NCBI GenBank assembly: GCA_019671135.1
Contig: JAHRHY010000005.1
Coordinates: forward strand, 806,001 to 870,000
Direction: 5' to 3'
DNA from: Linnemannia hyalina
Taxonomy: Eukaryota > Mortierellomycota > Mortierellomycetes > Mortierellales > Mortierellaceae
DNA: 64,000 bases
The number at the start of each line of letters is the position of its first letter. Position 1 is the first letter of the stretch. Made by a program: the position numbers and the translations under genes. Below are positions 22,901-33,890 of this stretch, in pieces. The notes below the pieces were generated by a model that was not told the origin of the DNA, did no database searches, and was given only the letters and a program-made list of their open reading frames with translations.

Positions 22901-23661
22901 GCTGATCCTAACTCCGTGAAGGCTGCAACAGTCAAGTAGCAGCGCATCGTCAGCACGATCTCGGCCCCAGTCTGCAGGACGGGTGGTGCAAGGATGATCG
23001 TGCCTCGAAACTCTGCCAGCCCATAATCCATGATCTTGGAGACCCATCGCGCCGTGTCCACATGCAGTCGGCCAATCTCAAAGCCGTTTTCCTTTGTGAA
23101 CCGGACGACGTTGTTCTCCTTGGCCGGCTTGGCTGCCCATCCCGTCTTCTTACGACCCAGTTGAGACTGTGGATTAGGCCGTGACCTCTCAAAGCACACA
23201 TCCTCTCCTGCCTTGATCTTGACCATCCCTCCGAGCGCATAAGCAACGATGGTGATCTCGCCGAGGTACTTGGGAAAGAACGAGTCCTGGATCTTGCGTT
23301 TTTTTCCAGCAGCGGCAGACTGTGATATTGTTCCTGACTCCTGTTTGACAGACTGTGAGGTGGCACCGGTCCGCCGTGTGAAGAGCTGCTCGTCTGAGTT
23401 GACAATGGTTGCGTTGCGTTTCTGGCCAGCCAGTATTCTTGCTGACGATGTTGTTGCTTGTGCTTGTGCTTGTGCTTGTGCAGGACCTCGTACTGGTATA
23501 GTGGCGGTGTTGTAGGTTCCTTCATAAAAGTGATTGATGGCGCGATTGAGGTTCCCGTCCGAGATGACATGGAGCTTCTCCAGGATGGCAACGTCAACAT
23601 CAGGACCGAGGATGTCAGCCAATTCGGCGAGGTGTGCGGGTAAGTTCCGAGTGGCAGCCAT
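19929..23661 (-). CDS. RAD5: DNA repair helicase / ubiquitin ligase Rad5 (HIRAN-SNF2-RING)
   Basis: SNF2-family ATPase and E3 ligase that polyubiquitinates PCNA with Ubc13-Mms2 for error-free post-replication repair. Five exons: 23661-21873, 21781-21289, 21184-20896, 20800-20279 and 20153-19929, 1105 residues. The start is GCCATGG at 23661. N-terminal residues about 1-45 (LAELADILGPDVDVAILEKL to NRAINHFYEG) look like a UBA/CUE-type helical bundle. The HIRAN domain is at about 140-260 (FPKYLGEITIVAYALGG to IGRLHVDTARWVSKIMDYGL). The SNF2 N-lobe has ADEMGLGKTIE (Walker A) and LDEAHQIK (DEAH box). The C3HC4 RING (CPVCFEDMADGVLMPCMHAA to CPICRQ) is inserted between the helicase lobes, as in Rad5/HLTF, and an intron splits it. 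The C-lobe has LRAGGVGLNLTAASRVYML joined to [20 protein letters not shown]. Divergent from USB1. Confidence 0.95.
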
Positions 23662-23865
23662 GGCAATGCGATCGACAGAGTTGGCGAGGTGTGGGTCCGG
23701 GAGACGGTGAAGGAACAATCAAACTAGTAGAGTCGCCAAACGAGAAAAATCAAAACAGAGACGCCACCAAATTCGTGCCTGCAGGCGGCTTATTTCATGC
23801 TCTTGCCTGTCACCTGCATTCCTTCAGACCTCTCTTTTTGTTGCCATCAGCCCAACAACGTTGAC
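23662..23865. promoter_or_regulatory. Divergent promoter of RAD5 and USB1
   Basis: 204 bp between the two start codons. No consensus element was recognised. Confidence 0.5.
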
Positions 23866-25237
23866 ATGCCGCTGGTCGATTACGGGAGCTCGTCTGATGA
23901 GGACGAAAATGAGATTCAGGGAAGCAGTGCCACAGCAAGTCTAGGCGGCAAACAACAAACGTCGAATGCCATTCCTTTCGCAAGACAGCAGACAGGGAAC
24001 AAAAGACAGCTTGAGACAACGGCTGACGTGGAGAAGGGAAGGTAATACGAGAGGCTCTTTTTTGAACTTCACGGATGGACGCATCTTGTATATGTAACCT
24101 GAATAATACCCATTGACGAAAGCACAAACAGAAAAAAGGTGTCTCTCCCTCCTTTGCCTTCCACGTTGACAGACCTCTACAAGGACCGTGAGCGACCTCC
24201 AGACAACCCCGACCGTCACCAAGGTCGGATTCGAGCTCGTGCCCACGTTGATGGATCGTGGCCGGTCCACGTTTACCTCGAAGGTATTTTTTATTTCAGT
24301 CACAGGGGTTGAGTGAGCCGGACCTTTTAGTGGCTGTCAGCGATATTAACATGTCTTTCGTTTCAATAGTTAAACTGTCCCACGAACTTTTCGATATCGT
24401 GTCAACCCTCACGAAGACAGCACGATCATTAGCACCCTCTACGATCTCCATGCTCCAATCGGTTGAGTCCCTCAAGAAGAAGGGCGACGCTCCCGTTGAA
24501 GCTGAGAGTGCTGAGGATGCCACTGAGCTCCACATCAGTCTGACACGACCAATGTACCTCCAGGAACTGCATCTTGGTCACTTTGCATCTGACATCAGAG
24601 ACACCTTTAAAAGTCGAAAGAGGTATAAAAAAAATACGACAGCCCAGATATACATAAATGAGCTAAAAGGCGTTATACTTATAAGCTATGGCAGACCTGC
24701 CCCAAACGACTCCGTTATATTTCTTTTCTTACGCCGGGTATTGACAAACACTATTTTTTTTTCGGACTAGATTCAAAGTCAACTTTTCTGGTGTCCAGAG
24801 TTTCTCCAACGATGATCAAACACGTTCGTTCCTCAGTCTTCGTGTGGGAGCAGGTCATGCTCAGGTGAGAAATACACGGGGCCATGCGCGATTTCATTCT
24901 TTCTTTAGCGCCACACTTGGGTCATTATTAACACAGGTTTTTTTTTGGGGGGGGGTTTCCACTTCTTCCATCAATTCAACAGCTAGAGAGTCTTGTGGCA
25001 GAGATGGATAAGATTGCTCAGCGATACTCGCAGCCCAAGTTTTACCCGGACCCTCAGTTCCATGCCAGCTTTGCGTGGGCACTTGGAGGCGGTATGCTGA
25101 ACTCTGGAGTTGTAGAGTCGATGAGTGAGTTGAATGGTGAGCTGGGCCATGATCTGCGCCATTGCTCGGTCGGAGTGAAGAAGGTGAATTGGAAAATTGG
25201 GCAGAAGACTGGGTCGGTAGAACTTTTGGTTGAGTGA
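23866..25237 (+). CDS. USB1: U6 snRNA 3'-5' phosphodiesterase Usb1/Mpn1
   Basis: 2H phosphoesterase that trims the oligo(U) tail of U6 snRNA. Five exons: 23866-24041, 24132-24283, 24370-24622, 24771-24864 and 24983-25237, 309 residues. The N-terminus opens with the family signature LVDYGSSSDEDE. Conserved segments include DLYKDRERPPDNPDRHQGR, DGSWPVHVYLEV, and the two HxS catalytic motifs: ELHISLTRPMYLQ in exon 3 and FHASFAWALGG in exon 5. FKVNFSGVQSFSNDDQTRSF lies between them. Five GT-AG exons join in phase. A divergent pair with RAD5, so possibly co-transcribed from a shared nucleosome-free region. Confidence 0.93.
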
Positions 25238-25615
25238 GTTGTTGATTATAAGTAAAGGACGAAACTTTAACAGGGTGGGTGAACCGGACGGATGTTCCTT
25301 TGCTTCTCTTTTTTCATCATTTTTCATCACTTTCCAATGACCGATACAGCCCAAACGCACATCGACCAATCAAAACCATGGTGCTAGGAACATCCATCCT
25401 ACCTTATTTTGACTTTCTATCTTTTTCTTGCGCCTTCTCCTCCTCCTCTTTCTCCTCCTCATCTTAACTGGCAACTTCTCAAAAACAACCATTTATTACC
25501 TGCTCGCCATCCTCTTCAACACCATCCTCTTTTCCTTTCCACCTTCCACCTTCCACCTTTCACTTTCCTCACGCTCCACCATCCACCGCCGTTCCTTTCC
25601 AAGACACAACATATC
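25238..25615. other. Intergenic leader of the GT34 gene
   Basis: 378 bp. From about 25420 the plus strand is almost entirely C/T with scattered A (TCCTCC and CACCTTCCACC tracts). This fits a pyrimidine-rich leader. No gene was seen. Confidence 0.55.
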
Positions 25616-26431
25616 ATGGCCGCCATCCTCAACCTCAGGAAAAAGACTCTCCTCGCCGCATTGATCATGCTCATCCTAGTCCTGTCCTTAGGCGGACCCC
25701 TAGTCTTTGTCCACTTTCCTCGCACATGTATCCCTCACGTCGACCTCGCACGGACAGGAACCAACGCACACCCCAGGATCGTCATGCTCTCAGGAGAACA
25801 ATGCACCTCAACCAATCCACACAGCAAGTGCAAGATGATCGGGCCACTCTCATACTACAACCGCCGAGAATACCAGGCACATCACCAAAACCGTTACGAT
25901 CTCCGAGACAACTTTACTTCATACTTTGACGACGTCGTGAGTCAAGGCTACGTTCCTGCCTGGGCCAAAGTCAAGATCTTGCTCGACGAACTCGAACGAA
26001 ACGACCACGACTGGATCTTCTGGATCGACACCGACGCCTTGTTCACCAACATGGACATTGAGCTCGAGCGCTTTGTGGACGATCGGTACTCTCTTCTTAT
26101 CACAGAGGATCTGAACGACCTGAATGCTGGTGTGTTCATGCTCAAGGTTGACGACTGGTCTCGCAAGTTCATGAGCGATATCTGGTCTCGGGTGAGCAAC
26201 CGCCTCAACGAACAGGAACTCATGATTGCTATGCTCAAGCAGCCCGAGTACCAGAAAGAACGTTATGTCAAGTATCTGCCCCAGTGCAGTTTCAACAGCT
26301 ACTGGGAGGTGAAGTCCTTGCATGGGATGTACCGTCCTGGAGACTTTGCGATCCATTGGGCGGGGCACAATTTTGATCCTTTGACCTTTCAGAACTGGAG
26401 GCCGGAGCACCATTTCAAGTTTGGGTACTGA
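25616..26431 (+). CDS. GT34 family alpha-galactosyl/mannosyltransferase (Gma12/Mnn10-11 type)
   Basis: Golgi type II glycosyltransferase. Intronless, 271 residues. A short cytosolic N-terminus (MAAILNLRKK) is followed by one membrane anchor (TLLAALIMLILVLSLGGPLV) and the lumenal catalytic domain. Visible GT34 features are RIVMLSGEQ, HQNRYDLRDNF, AWAKVKILLDEL, the DxD metal site in WIFWIDTDALFTNMDI, DLNDLNAGVFML, QCSFNSYWEV and the end GDFAIHWAGHNFDP. The start is the first ATG before the anchor. It transfers galactose or mannose onto cell-wall or protein glycans; which sugar cannot be told from sequence alone. Confidence 0.9.
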   Translation: MAAILNLRKKTLLAALIMLILVLSLGGPLVFVHFPRTCIPHVDLARTGTNAHPRIVMLSGEQCTSTNPHSKCKMIGPLSYYNRREYQAHHQNRYDLRDNFTSYFDDVVSQGYVPAWAKVKILLDELERNDHDWIFWIDTDALFTNMDIELERFVDDRYSLLITEDLNDLNAGVFMLKVDDWSRKFMSDIWSRVSNRLNEQELMIAMLKQPEYQKERYVKYLPQCSFNSYWEVKSLHGMYRPGDFAIHWAGHNFDPLTFQNWRPEHHFKFGY

Positions 26432-27170
26432 AAAATAAACTAATGAAGCTAAAATAAGTTAAAAACACATGCTACTTGAATGACGATGAGCATAATCCCC
26501 TATTTCTCCGTCTCTCTTCATGTCCGCTATATCTTTCCTTCTGCATCGGCCAATTTCAGTCCTTTTGTATTTCAGTCGAGGCTGTTCGTTTACTGACTAT
26601 CCACACATTTTCTCTTTTCAATTGTTGGGTTTCCACTTCTCAGACTTGCATTGCATTGCAGAACCAATGCCTTCGTGAAATTATCCTGAAGGAGTTGGCA
26701 ACCCCCTTGCTAATCTATTTCTCGGTGGCCAATATACATCTAGCATGTATACGTTACCTCAGACTCAACTCTACGTTTGACTATTTTTTTTTGTTTTGTC
26801 TTCTACATATTCCACCACAGCAAAACACGCCAATTCTGCCACCAAATCAAAAAAGCTTATTGTTCCTCTGTCCTTCGATGCTGTGTTTGTACTTCCTTTG
26901 AAAATGGCGCCTGAAATCACACGAGGCTTGCACAAAGAAATCGAAAAAAAAAAAAAAAGATTTAGGCTGAACAGGCTCACGAACAAAGTCTCTGGCGCTC
27001 TGCTAGCAAATGGACGAGGATAAGCAGTCACCTAGATTTCGGCAGACGAAACGAGGGGATGACGCGTTTGCCGTCGTCCTTCGAACAAAAGACAGGGTTC
27101 ATGGTGAAGCACATGTCTTTCAGCTCTTTCCCTTCTCACCCTTCACATCACACACACTCTTCTGCCCATT
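26432..27170. other. Intergenic region between the GT34 gene and NPL4
   Basis: AATAAA occurs just after the GT34 stop. An A-run lies at about 26945-26958. The last 50 bp before the NPL4 start are C/T-rich. No supported gene. Confidence 0.55.
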
Positions 27171-29722
27171 ATGGTAATGCATCTTGACCAACACAGGACA
27201 CTGCACACCTTACACCCTTCCGCTCTCTTCAATCACTAACCATATCAACGACGACTTCTCTCTACACTCATTCTCATTCTCATTCTCATTCTCACTTACA
27301 CAGCTTGTTCGAGTGCGAAGCAAGGAGGGTACCCATCGCATCGAGGTCAACCTCACCGACGACATTATTATTCTCCGGAATAAGGTACTTTAAGAACCAC
27401 ATACTCTCAGATCTGGCACCTATCGTTATTCAGAGCAACAACCGCATGTTGTCTGACATTGTTAAACACCCTCTTCCTTATTGTTTGAAACAAATAGATT
27501 GCCGCAGAACTCAAGATTATCGACCCATCGACCATAACTGTCAGCGATCAGCCTAATGCCGGAGCCACGCCCATGGACAGCCTCTCGGGAAAGACTCTCG
27601 GCGAGCTGAACGTCAAGTACGTCACCGTGTGACAAAAAAGAAAACGTATGACAAGGGATTGTTCTGGAAGCTAACATGTCGTTATCCTTCTGCGCCTCTT
27701 TATTTTTGCTTTGTCTTCTCCACTTCCAGGCACGGTGACCTTCTCTATGTTGGCTTTGCGGAGGCAGCACCGACTCCTACAGCAAACAAAACTTCTACAG
27801 TCGTGCAGGATGCTGTGGATGATTTCCTCGACACTCAGACCGGACACATCAAGCGGGACAAGGACGCCAAATTGTATGTCATCACATCATGCACTTTGCA
27901 ATGGTTGCTGTTGTTAGCCTACGATAAGCACACATGCTGATACTCGAATTTTTTGGCTTTCGTGATATAGCTGCAAGCACGCGTCAAACGGAATGTGCGA
28001 TTACTGCATGCCTCTGGAGCCATTCGACCCAGCATACCTGGAGGAGCACAAGATCAAGAGCATGTCCTTCCATGCTTACCTCAGGAAGTTAGGATCACAC
28101 GAGAAGAAGCAAGGAACCAACTACATTACACTGCCATCTCTGGAAGAGCCCTCTTACAAAGTCAAGACCAACTGCAGCTCTGGACACCCACCATGGCCCG
28201 CCAGTATCTGTACAAAGTGTCAACCCAGTGCCATCACATTGCAACGTCAGGTAACAATGTCTGCATTTTGGAGTGTTCTTTTCACGGCATCTGATGGTAG
28301 ACGACGTTGTGTAAAGTCTAATTCAAAAGTTGGCATTGAAACATATAGACTTTCCGTATCGTTGACCATGTGGAATTCGCGAATGGAACTATCATCGACA
28401 AATTCATCGACTACTGGCGTAACACAGGACTTCAACGTTTTGGTTACATGTATGGACGTTATGAACCATATCCAGAGGTGCCTCTGGGAATCAAGGCGGT
28501 TGTCGAGGTCATCTACGAGCCTCCACAGGAAGGCGACAGCGAGGGCGTGAAGTTGGACTCGCCAATCGAAGGCGAGAAGAAGGCCGATGAGATGGCTGCA
28601 GCCTGTGGTCTTCAGCGGGTTGGAATGATTTACACCGACTTGACTGACGACGGCACAGGCAAGGGAACTGTGTTGTGCAAACGCCACATCGACTCCTACT
28701 TCTTTTCGTCCCAGGAGTGCCAGTTTGCGGCGGTCATGCAGCAAAAATATCCCAACGCGACAAAGTACTCCTCCACAGGATCGTTTGGGTCCAAGTTTGT
28801 GACCTGTGTCATCAGCGGCAACGAGGAGAGCAACATTGATGTGTCGTCGTACCAAGTCTCGAACACATGTGTCGGTATGGTGGATGCAGATATCGTTGAG
28901 CCCAGTGTGGAGCCAGGAATCATGCGTGTCAAGGAACCGACCTCTGAGCGTTACATTCCCGAAGTGTTTTTCAAGTACAAGAACGAGTACAACCTCGTCG
29001 TTCAAAAGGACGCCAAGCCCTCCTTCCCTGTTGAATATCTCTTGGTCAACGTACGTAATGGTGTCGAATGTGGAGCACCGCTCTCTGTAAAGTTTTCTTT
29101 GCTGGTGTGGTTAAACTGACAGTGGCTTTATGACACTTGTAATGATATCAATAGGCTACACACGGCTTCCCAGTCAAGGCTGCACCCATGTTTTCATCTT
29201 CCAACAGCTTTCCTATCGAGAACAGGGTCGGACAATTCGCACAGGATGCAGGAAAGCTCCACCGTCACCTTCAGTCCGGCAAGCTTGTTGACCTCGCCTC
29301 TGACTATCATTTCCTGCTGTTCGTTCGCAGCATGGGTGTCCTGAACGACAACGTAAGGATCTTTTACCTCTTTCAATCTCTCTCATACGCGGATTGAAGA
29401 TATTGCGACCTGGAGCTAACCATTTTTGCCATTTCTTAATTCTTACTTACAGGACGAAATGACACTGTTGGTCCGCCTGGCGCTGTTGCACAAGGAAGAG
29501 GATGCCCAGCAGCTGGAACAGAAACCAGGATGGCAAACACTCATGTCTATTCTCAAGGAATCGGCAGGATCGTCCTCTAGTGGCGGCGGCGGTGGTGGTG
29601 GAGGCAGCAGTGGTGCTTCAGGAGGCGCGTCAGCGATTGCTCCATGGACGTGCCGTCACTGCACATTCTTGAACACCCACGGTGACGAGAACTGTGAGAT
29701 GTGCGGACTTCCTATGGGATAA
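27171..29722 (+). CDS. NPL4: Nuclear protein localization protein 4 (Npl4), Cdc48/p97 cofactor
   Basis: With Ufd1 it delivers ubiquitinated substrates to Cdc48 for ER-associated degradation and nuclear envelope functions. Eight exons: 27171-27173 (ATG only), 27304-27384, 27498-27616, 27730-27873, 27971-28250, 28349-29050, 29155-29352 and 29453-29722, 598 residues. N-terminal UBX-like fold: [20 protein letters not shown]. Zinc-binding NPL4 motif: [19 protein letters not shown]. The MPN-like domain contains [20 protein letters not shown] and [21 protein letters not shown] Gly-rich linker leads to a C-terminal NZF zinc finger, [20 protein letters not shown]. The start is set by ATG|GTAATG spliced to CAG|CTTGTTCG, giving M-L-V-R-V-R-S-K. 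The NZF is present as in animal Npl4. Confidence 0.95.
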
Positions 29723-29915
29723 GAAATGAAGACTCCCCTATGCTTCTCGCGGCTTGGCTATTCCTTCGCCTCTCCCTGTATCTTTTTCTCTTCCTTTTTT
29801 TTTTTAACATCCAAATACAAAAAAAAATGCGATTCAAATAATCAAGAATTAGGTGATGAAGGTGGATGACGATGAAGGTATTTATTAAGATATTTACACA
29901 GGTATTTAACAAGAA

Positions 29916-31496
29916 TTAAACGCGGGGCTGCTGGGGTTGCTGCTGCTCGGTCTCGACAGGGACCTTGCGAATGGAAGACTGGTCTTCATCATCGCTGCCA
30001 CGGGCGGCGGCAGGGAAACTGTCCTGAGTGGCACCATAAGGATGCTGATCCTGTTGTTGTTGAGCCATGACACCGGTGTTGTCCTCATCGATAGAACCAC
30101 CGTATTTCGCGGCCAAGTAGAAGCATGCAGCCACGACCATACCACCCAAGAAACCAACACCGTCGTTCTTGAAACCGACCAACATACCGGCCGTGGTGAT
30201 CATGACAATGAAGTTTGCGTGGCGCTTCACGTCGTCGTGGACTCCGTCGTTAACAGTACGAGCGACGGCGCCCAATTCGATACCGCTGACGAACAGCATG
30301 ACACCCAGAATCGCGGTGGGGAAGCATTGGATGAGACCTGAGAGGGAGGAACCAAAGAAGAGGCCAAAGAAGATTTTGAGGGTTCCCAGGATGATAATGG
30401 AGACCTCTGAGCGGGCGCCGAAGCGGTACTGGGCGGCGAGACCGCCGGATCCGTGGCAGAAGGGGATCGATCCAAAGAAACAGCCGATCAAGTTCATGGC
30501 GCCGATCGACACCGCGATGGTGGGAGTGCCGGCGGGCTTCTCGGGGAAGAGGTCGTTGGCGAGGGCGGCGAGGGCGATGACAGAGTTCAGGGCCGTGAGA
30601 GGGATTTGACCGAGACCGGCGGACAGGAAACCGTGCTTGAATTCCTCGGGTGTGGGGACGATGGTCGAGACGGTGTAGACTCCAATCTTGGGGTAGACGA
30701 CGTTGGCAGGAGGGTTGGTGTACAACTTGATGAAGGCGATGATCAAGCCCATCATGAAGATGATGATTGCGGTCGGGATGCGCTTGGAGCGGTAGTAGAA
30801 CAAGAAGACGATGATGAAGGTGACACAGGCCCATTCATAGTTGTTGGCCCAATCCCATCCTTCACCACCGAACGTGTGTGCCTGTTTGATGAGATCGGCG
30901 GCTTTGCCAGCAAAGGAGACTGCTGTTCCGAGCTGAATGCCGCGGATGACGGCGAGGGGAGTGTAGCGCTTAACGAGGTAGATTGTCCGGGTGAGACCGA
31001 GGAACATGACGACGGCCGAGACTGACATTCCGGCGCCCATGACAGAGCCCATCGACATCTTGTTGGTCAACGCGATCGCAGCAATTGCTATAAGGTATGA
31101 ATGTAGTCAACGTACAAGAAAAGATTTAGACCTCTGCGCAACTAGGTATATCAAAAAAAAAATCGCACTCTTTCAGGGAATAGAAAATAAAATAAAAGAC
31201 TTACACTTCATGGGCTGGACACACATGGGCATACGGAAGACGATACCCGTAACAATATTCCAAACACCTCCAAAGATCAAACTGGCCGTCAGGTCGACCT
31301 GGCCTGTAAGCGAAAGCGATAAGAGGATAGGCAAGAGTGTACCAAGATCACCGAGAGATCCGGACAACTCGCCCAAGCGAAAGCCAGACCTGAACGAGGT
31401 CAGACGTTCCTTGACCTCTTCCTTGACTCGGGTGCTGTAAGAGGAGTCCTGTTGGACAGCAGGGGTGGCGGTGGCGGTTGGAAGGACGTCTGCCAT
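29916..31496 (-). CDS. Molybdate transporter, MOT1 family
   Basis: Polytopic membrane transporter of the sulfate/molybdate group. Two exons: 31496-31205 and 31087-29916, 487 residues. Family signatures are RLGELSGSLGDLGTLLPILL, FRMPMCVQPMKSIAAIAL across the intron, and GSIPFCHGSGGLAAQYRFGA plus RS. About 10 hydrophobic segments. The N-terminus is soluble. The C-terminal tail of about 60 residues is polar, acidic then Gln/Pro-rich (ETEQQQPQQPRV). Molybdate as substrate is assigned from the GDLGT and CHGSGGLAAQ motifs of MOT1. Convergent with NPL4, with 193 bp between the stop codons. Confidence 0.88.
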
Positions 31497-32610
31497 TTTT
31501 GATGGAGGGAGGGAGGAGGAGAAGGGAGAGGAGGGGGTGAAGGAAAAGACTACTGAAGAGAGAAGTGAAGAAGAAGAAGAGAAAAAAGGGGGAAAGGTAC
31601 TCGACCTTTATACCTGCAAGGGAAAGCAACAAAGGGATAAGAGCTCCTTCTCTCTCCCTCTCTTGCCGAGGAGTGCAGTAGCTTATTATTTTTCAAACGC
31701 CGTGTGGTGTGCTTGCTCATCCCCACTACCCAAAACGAAAGAAAAGGCGACCTGGCGATCATCCAACAAACAAATGCGCACGCGAATAGAAGCAAGACTC
31801 CTCCAACTCTTCTCCAACATCACCACAACAAAAGTATAAACAAAAGAGTCATCACTCTTCTTCTCGTTATCCGTTCGGAACGAGAACGGGGATGGGAGAT
31901 ATATCTTTCGTTGTCGTGCACCATCCATCTCCGTTGTCTGCGTGTGGAAAACAAAATAACAAAGACCGATAACTTTATGCCTATCATCGTTTCCTTTTTG
32001 GCGGAAAAACTGCTGCCTGTTAGCTTGGGTTTGTGTTTGACACATGTACATGGCAACGAAGGAAACCTTTGAGTCTCCACTTTAAACTTTCGCATCCTCT
32101 CCTTTTTCGTTGTTCATATTCGCGCCTTCATGGATATGAACTTTTTCACTTTCTGTCATGTTCAATGCCCACCTGTACCTATTTTTTTTTCATTTTCTCC
32201 CATGATGAAAATCGAAACATGAATATGGATGGCGCCATGTCGCATCATCATCCACGCCTTGATAATTTCGCCAGTATTTTCATTCTACCCCTCTTTCCCC
32301 ACCTCCACCTTTTCTTTATATTTCCTAACGTTTTTGGATCTACGAAACACCCTTACCTTGTTCTCCCACACAATTTTTTTCCCTATCCTGGACTTTTCTG
32401 TTCCACATTCATAATCCACCATCTCAACTTTGCTTAAAGGTCGACCGCTACCCCACCCCCGCCCCCGCATTAAAAAACGAAAGGAAAAAGAGGAGGTGGG
32501 TGTGAAAAAATAACAAAGAAAAAAAAATGGGTACAGTTACACAACAGCTTCCGATTGGACGGTCTGGACCATAGGACCCACGAAAAAAAAATGGATAACC
32601 ACCTGGTCCA

Positions 32611-32645
<35 letters not shown>

Positions 32646-33055
32646 AAAAAAAGGTGGGGAGAGCGATGATTTGCCGCCCTCGAAAACCCCTCTTTTCGCG
32701 TGTTTGGTGTCTGCTTTTGTCATAGTCCGTCCGAACTGACGCCAGCTCCTATCATCTCTTTGAAAGTTTTTTGCAGACGTCCACTGTAGGATCGATCCGT
32801 TAGCAAAGAGGAACCGTTGGAAGTGATCTTCGAATGGATGGAGCTAAACCAACCTATGGGTAAACTTGCCCCATTGGTGTGAGAGCCTTATCGAAAAAGT
32901 GGGGCCATGGGTATGGTGAAAAAATGGAGTCGAAAAAGGTGGAGATATCAGCCAAATAAACTGGGGAAGACGAAAGTTACAACGTTACAGTCGACTTCGT
33001 TGCAAGGACATAGGGAAGAAAAGAAGACAGGGTACCATGCCATGACAATTCAGAG
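31497..33055. other. Intergenic region between the MOT1 gene and the ETFRF1 duplication
   Basis: 1.56 kb with no supported gene. The first 100 bp are GA-rich on the plus strand (C/T-rich leader of the MOT1 gene on the minus strand). Poly(A) of 30 at 32614-32643. Confidence 0.55.
32614..32643. repeat. Poly(A) tract of 30
   Basis: Thirty uninterrupted A. There is no retroelement-like open frame or target-site duplication beside it, so I do not call a retrotransposed copy. Confidence 0.9.
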
Positions 33056-33890
33056 TGAAGCAATGAACACAAAATCAGGTGAGTCTGGATATACACCTGT
33101 TTACTCTTGGACGTTTTATCTGATGCAAAAAGAAGATGGGGCGAATGGGGTGCCGATTTGGTTCAAAGAGATCCGACCGAAGTCACAATGTTCGATACGC
33201 GACGTTTCTTCCGAAAGGAAGAGAAGGAGGATAGATGGTCTAGCCAAAGACCTGGCCAGCTTCTCTCGCCTTTTCCGCGTCTAAATGATCGTAGGATATA
33301 GGATTTGAGAAAAACGTGCTAAAGCATCCTACACGACAATTGATACTTACTCTTCATTTTTATTACGGTAACAATACAAACGTCTTCTGCCGAGGCGACG
33401 ATTGTGTTGAGCTGCTGCCGCCGTCCTGTGCCCAATTGGCGCTCTCAAACTTGGCTTGGATATCCTTCATAGAGAGAGAAGCAATAATCATAGAATCAGG
33501 TGGGTCTGAACATACACCTGTTTACTCTTGGACGTTTTGTCTGATGCAAAACGAAGATGGGGCCAATATGGTTGAATAAGATCCGACCGGAGACACGGTG
33601 TTCGACACGCGACAATTCATCCGAAAGGAAGAGAAGGAGGACAGATGATCTAGCTAAAGACCAGACCAGCTTCTCATTTTTTCCGCGTCCAAATGATCGT
33701 AGGATAAATAATTTGAAAACCACGTAATATGACATCCTAGACGACAGTTGATACTTACTCTTCATTTTTATTACGGTAACAAAACAAAACGTCTACTGTC
33801 GAGGCGACGATTGTGTTGCGCTGCTGCCGCTGCCCTGTGCCCAATTGGCATTCTCAAGCTTGGCCTGGATATTCTCCACCTCTGCATCCT
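33056..33890. repeat. Tandem duplication (period about 421 bp) covering the last exon of ETFRF1
   Basis: Copy A (about 33056-33470) and copy B (about 33477-33890) align over their length with scattered substitutions and small indels. Shared anchors are the ATCAGGTG..TACACCTGTTTACTC block (33074 and 33495) and the CTTACTCTTCATTTTTATTA block (about 33347 and 33757). Copy B contains the functional terminal exon and 3' flank of ETFRF1; copy A contains a decayed copy. Confidence 0.9.
33380..33470 (-). pseudogene. Relic copy of the ETFRF1 terminal exon
   Basis: The minus strand of copy A still reads QAKFESANWAQDGGSSSTQS, matching [20 protein letters not shown] of the functional gene. The part encoding the conserved [20 protein letters not shown] is absent, and the stop codon is changed. 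It lacks the LYR-domain exons, so it is a non-functional fragment. Confidence 0.85.

Noticed and set aside
32614..32643. Poly(A) tract as a sign of a retrotransposed copy
   Set aside because: No open frame, no similarity to another gene in the window and no visible target-site duplication.
33056..33300. Second LYR-type gene in the duplicated block
   Set aside because: The distal copy lacks the LYR exons and the conserved core, so it is a fragment, not a paralogue.
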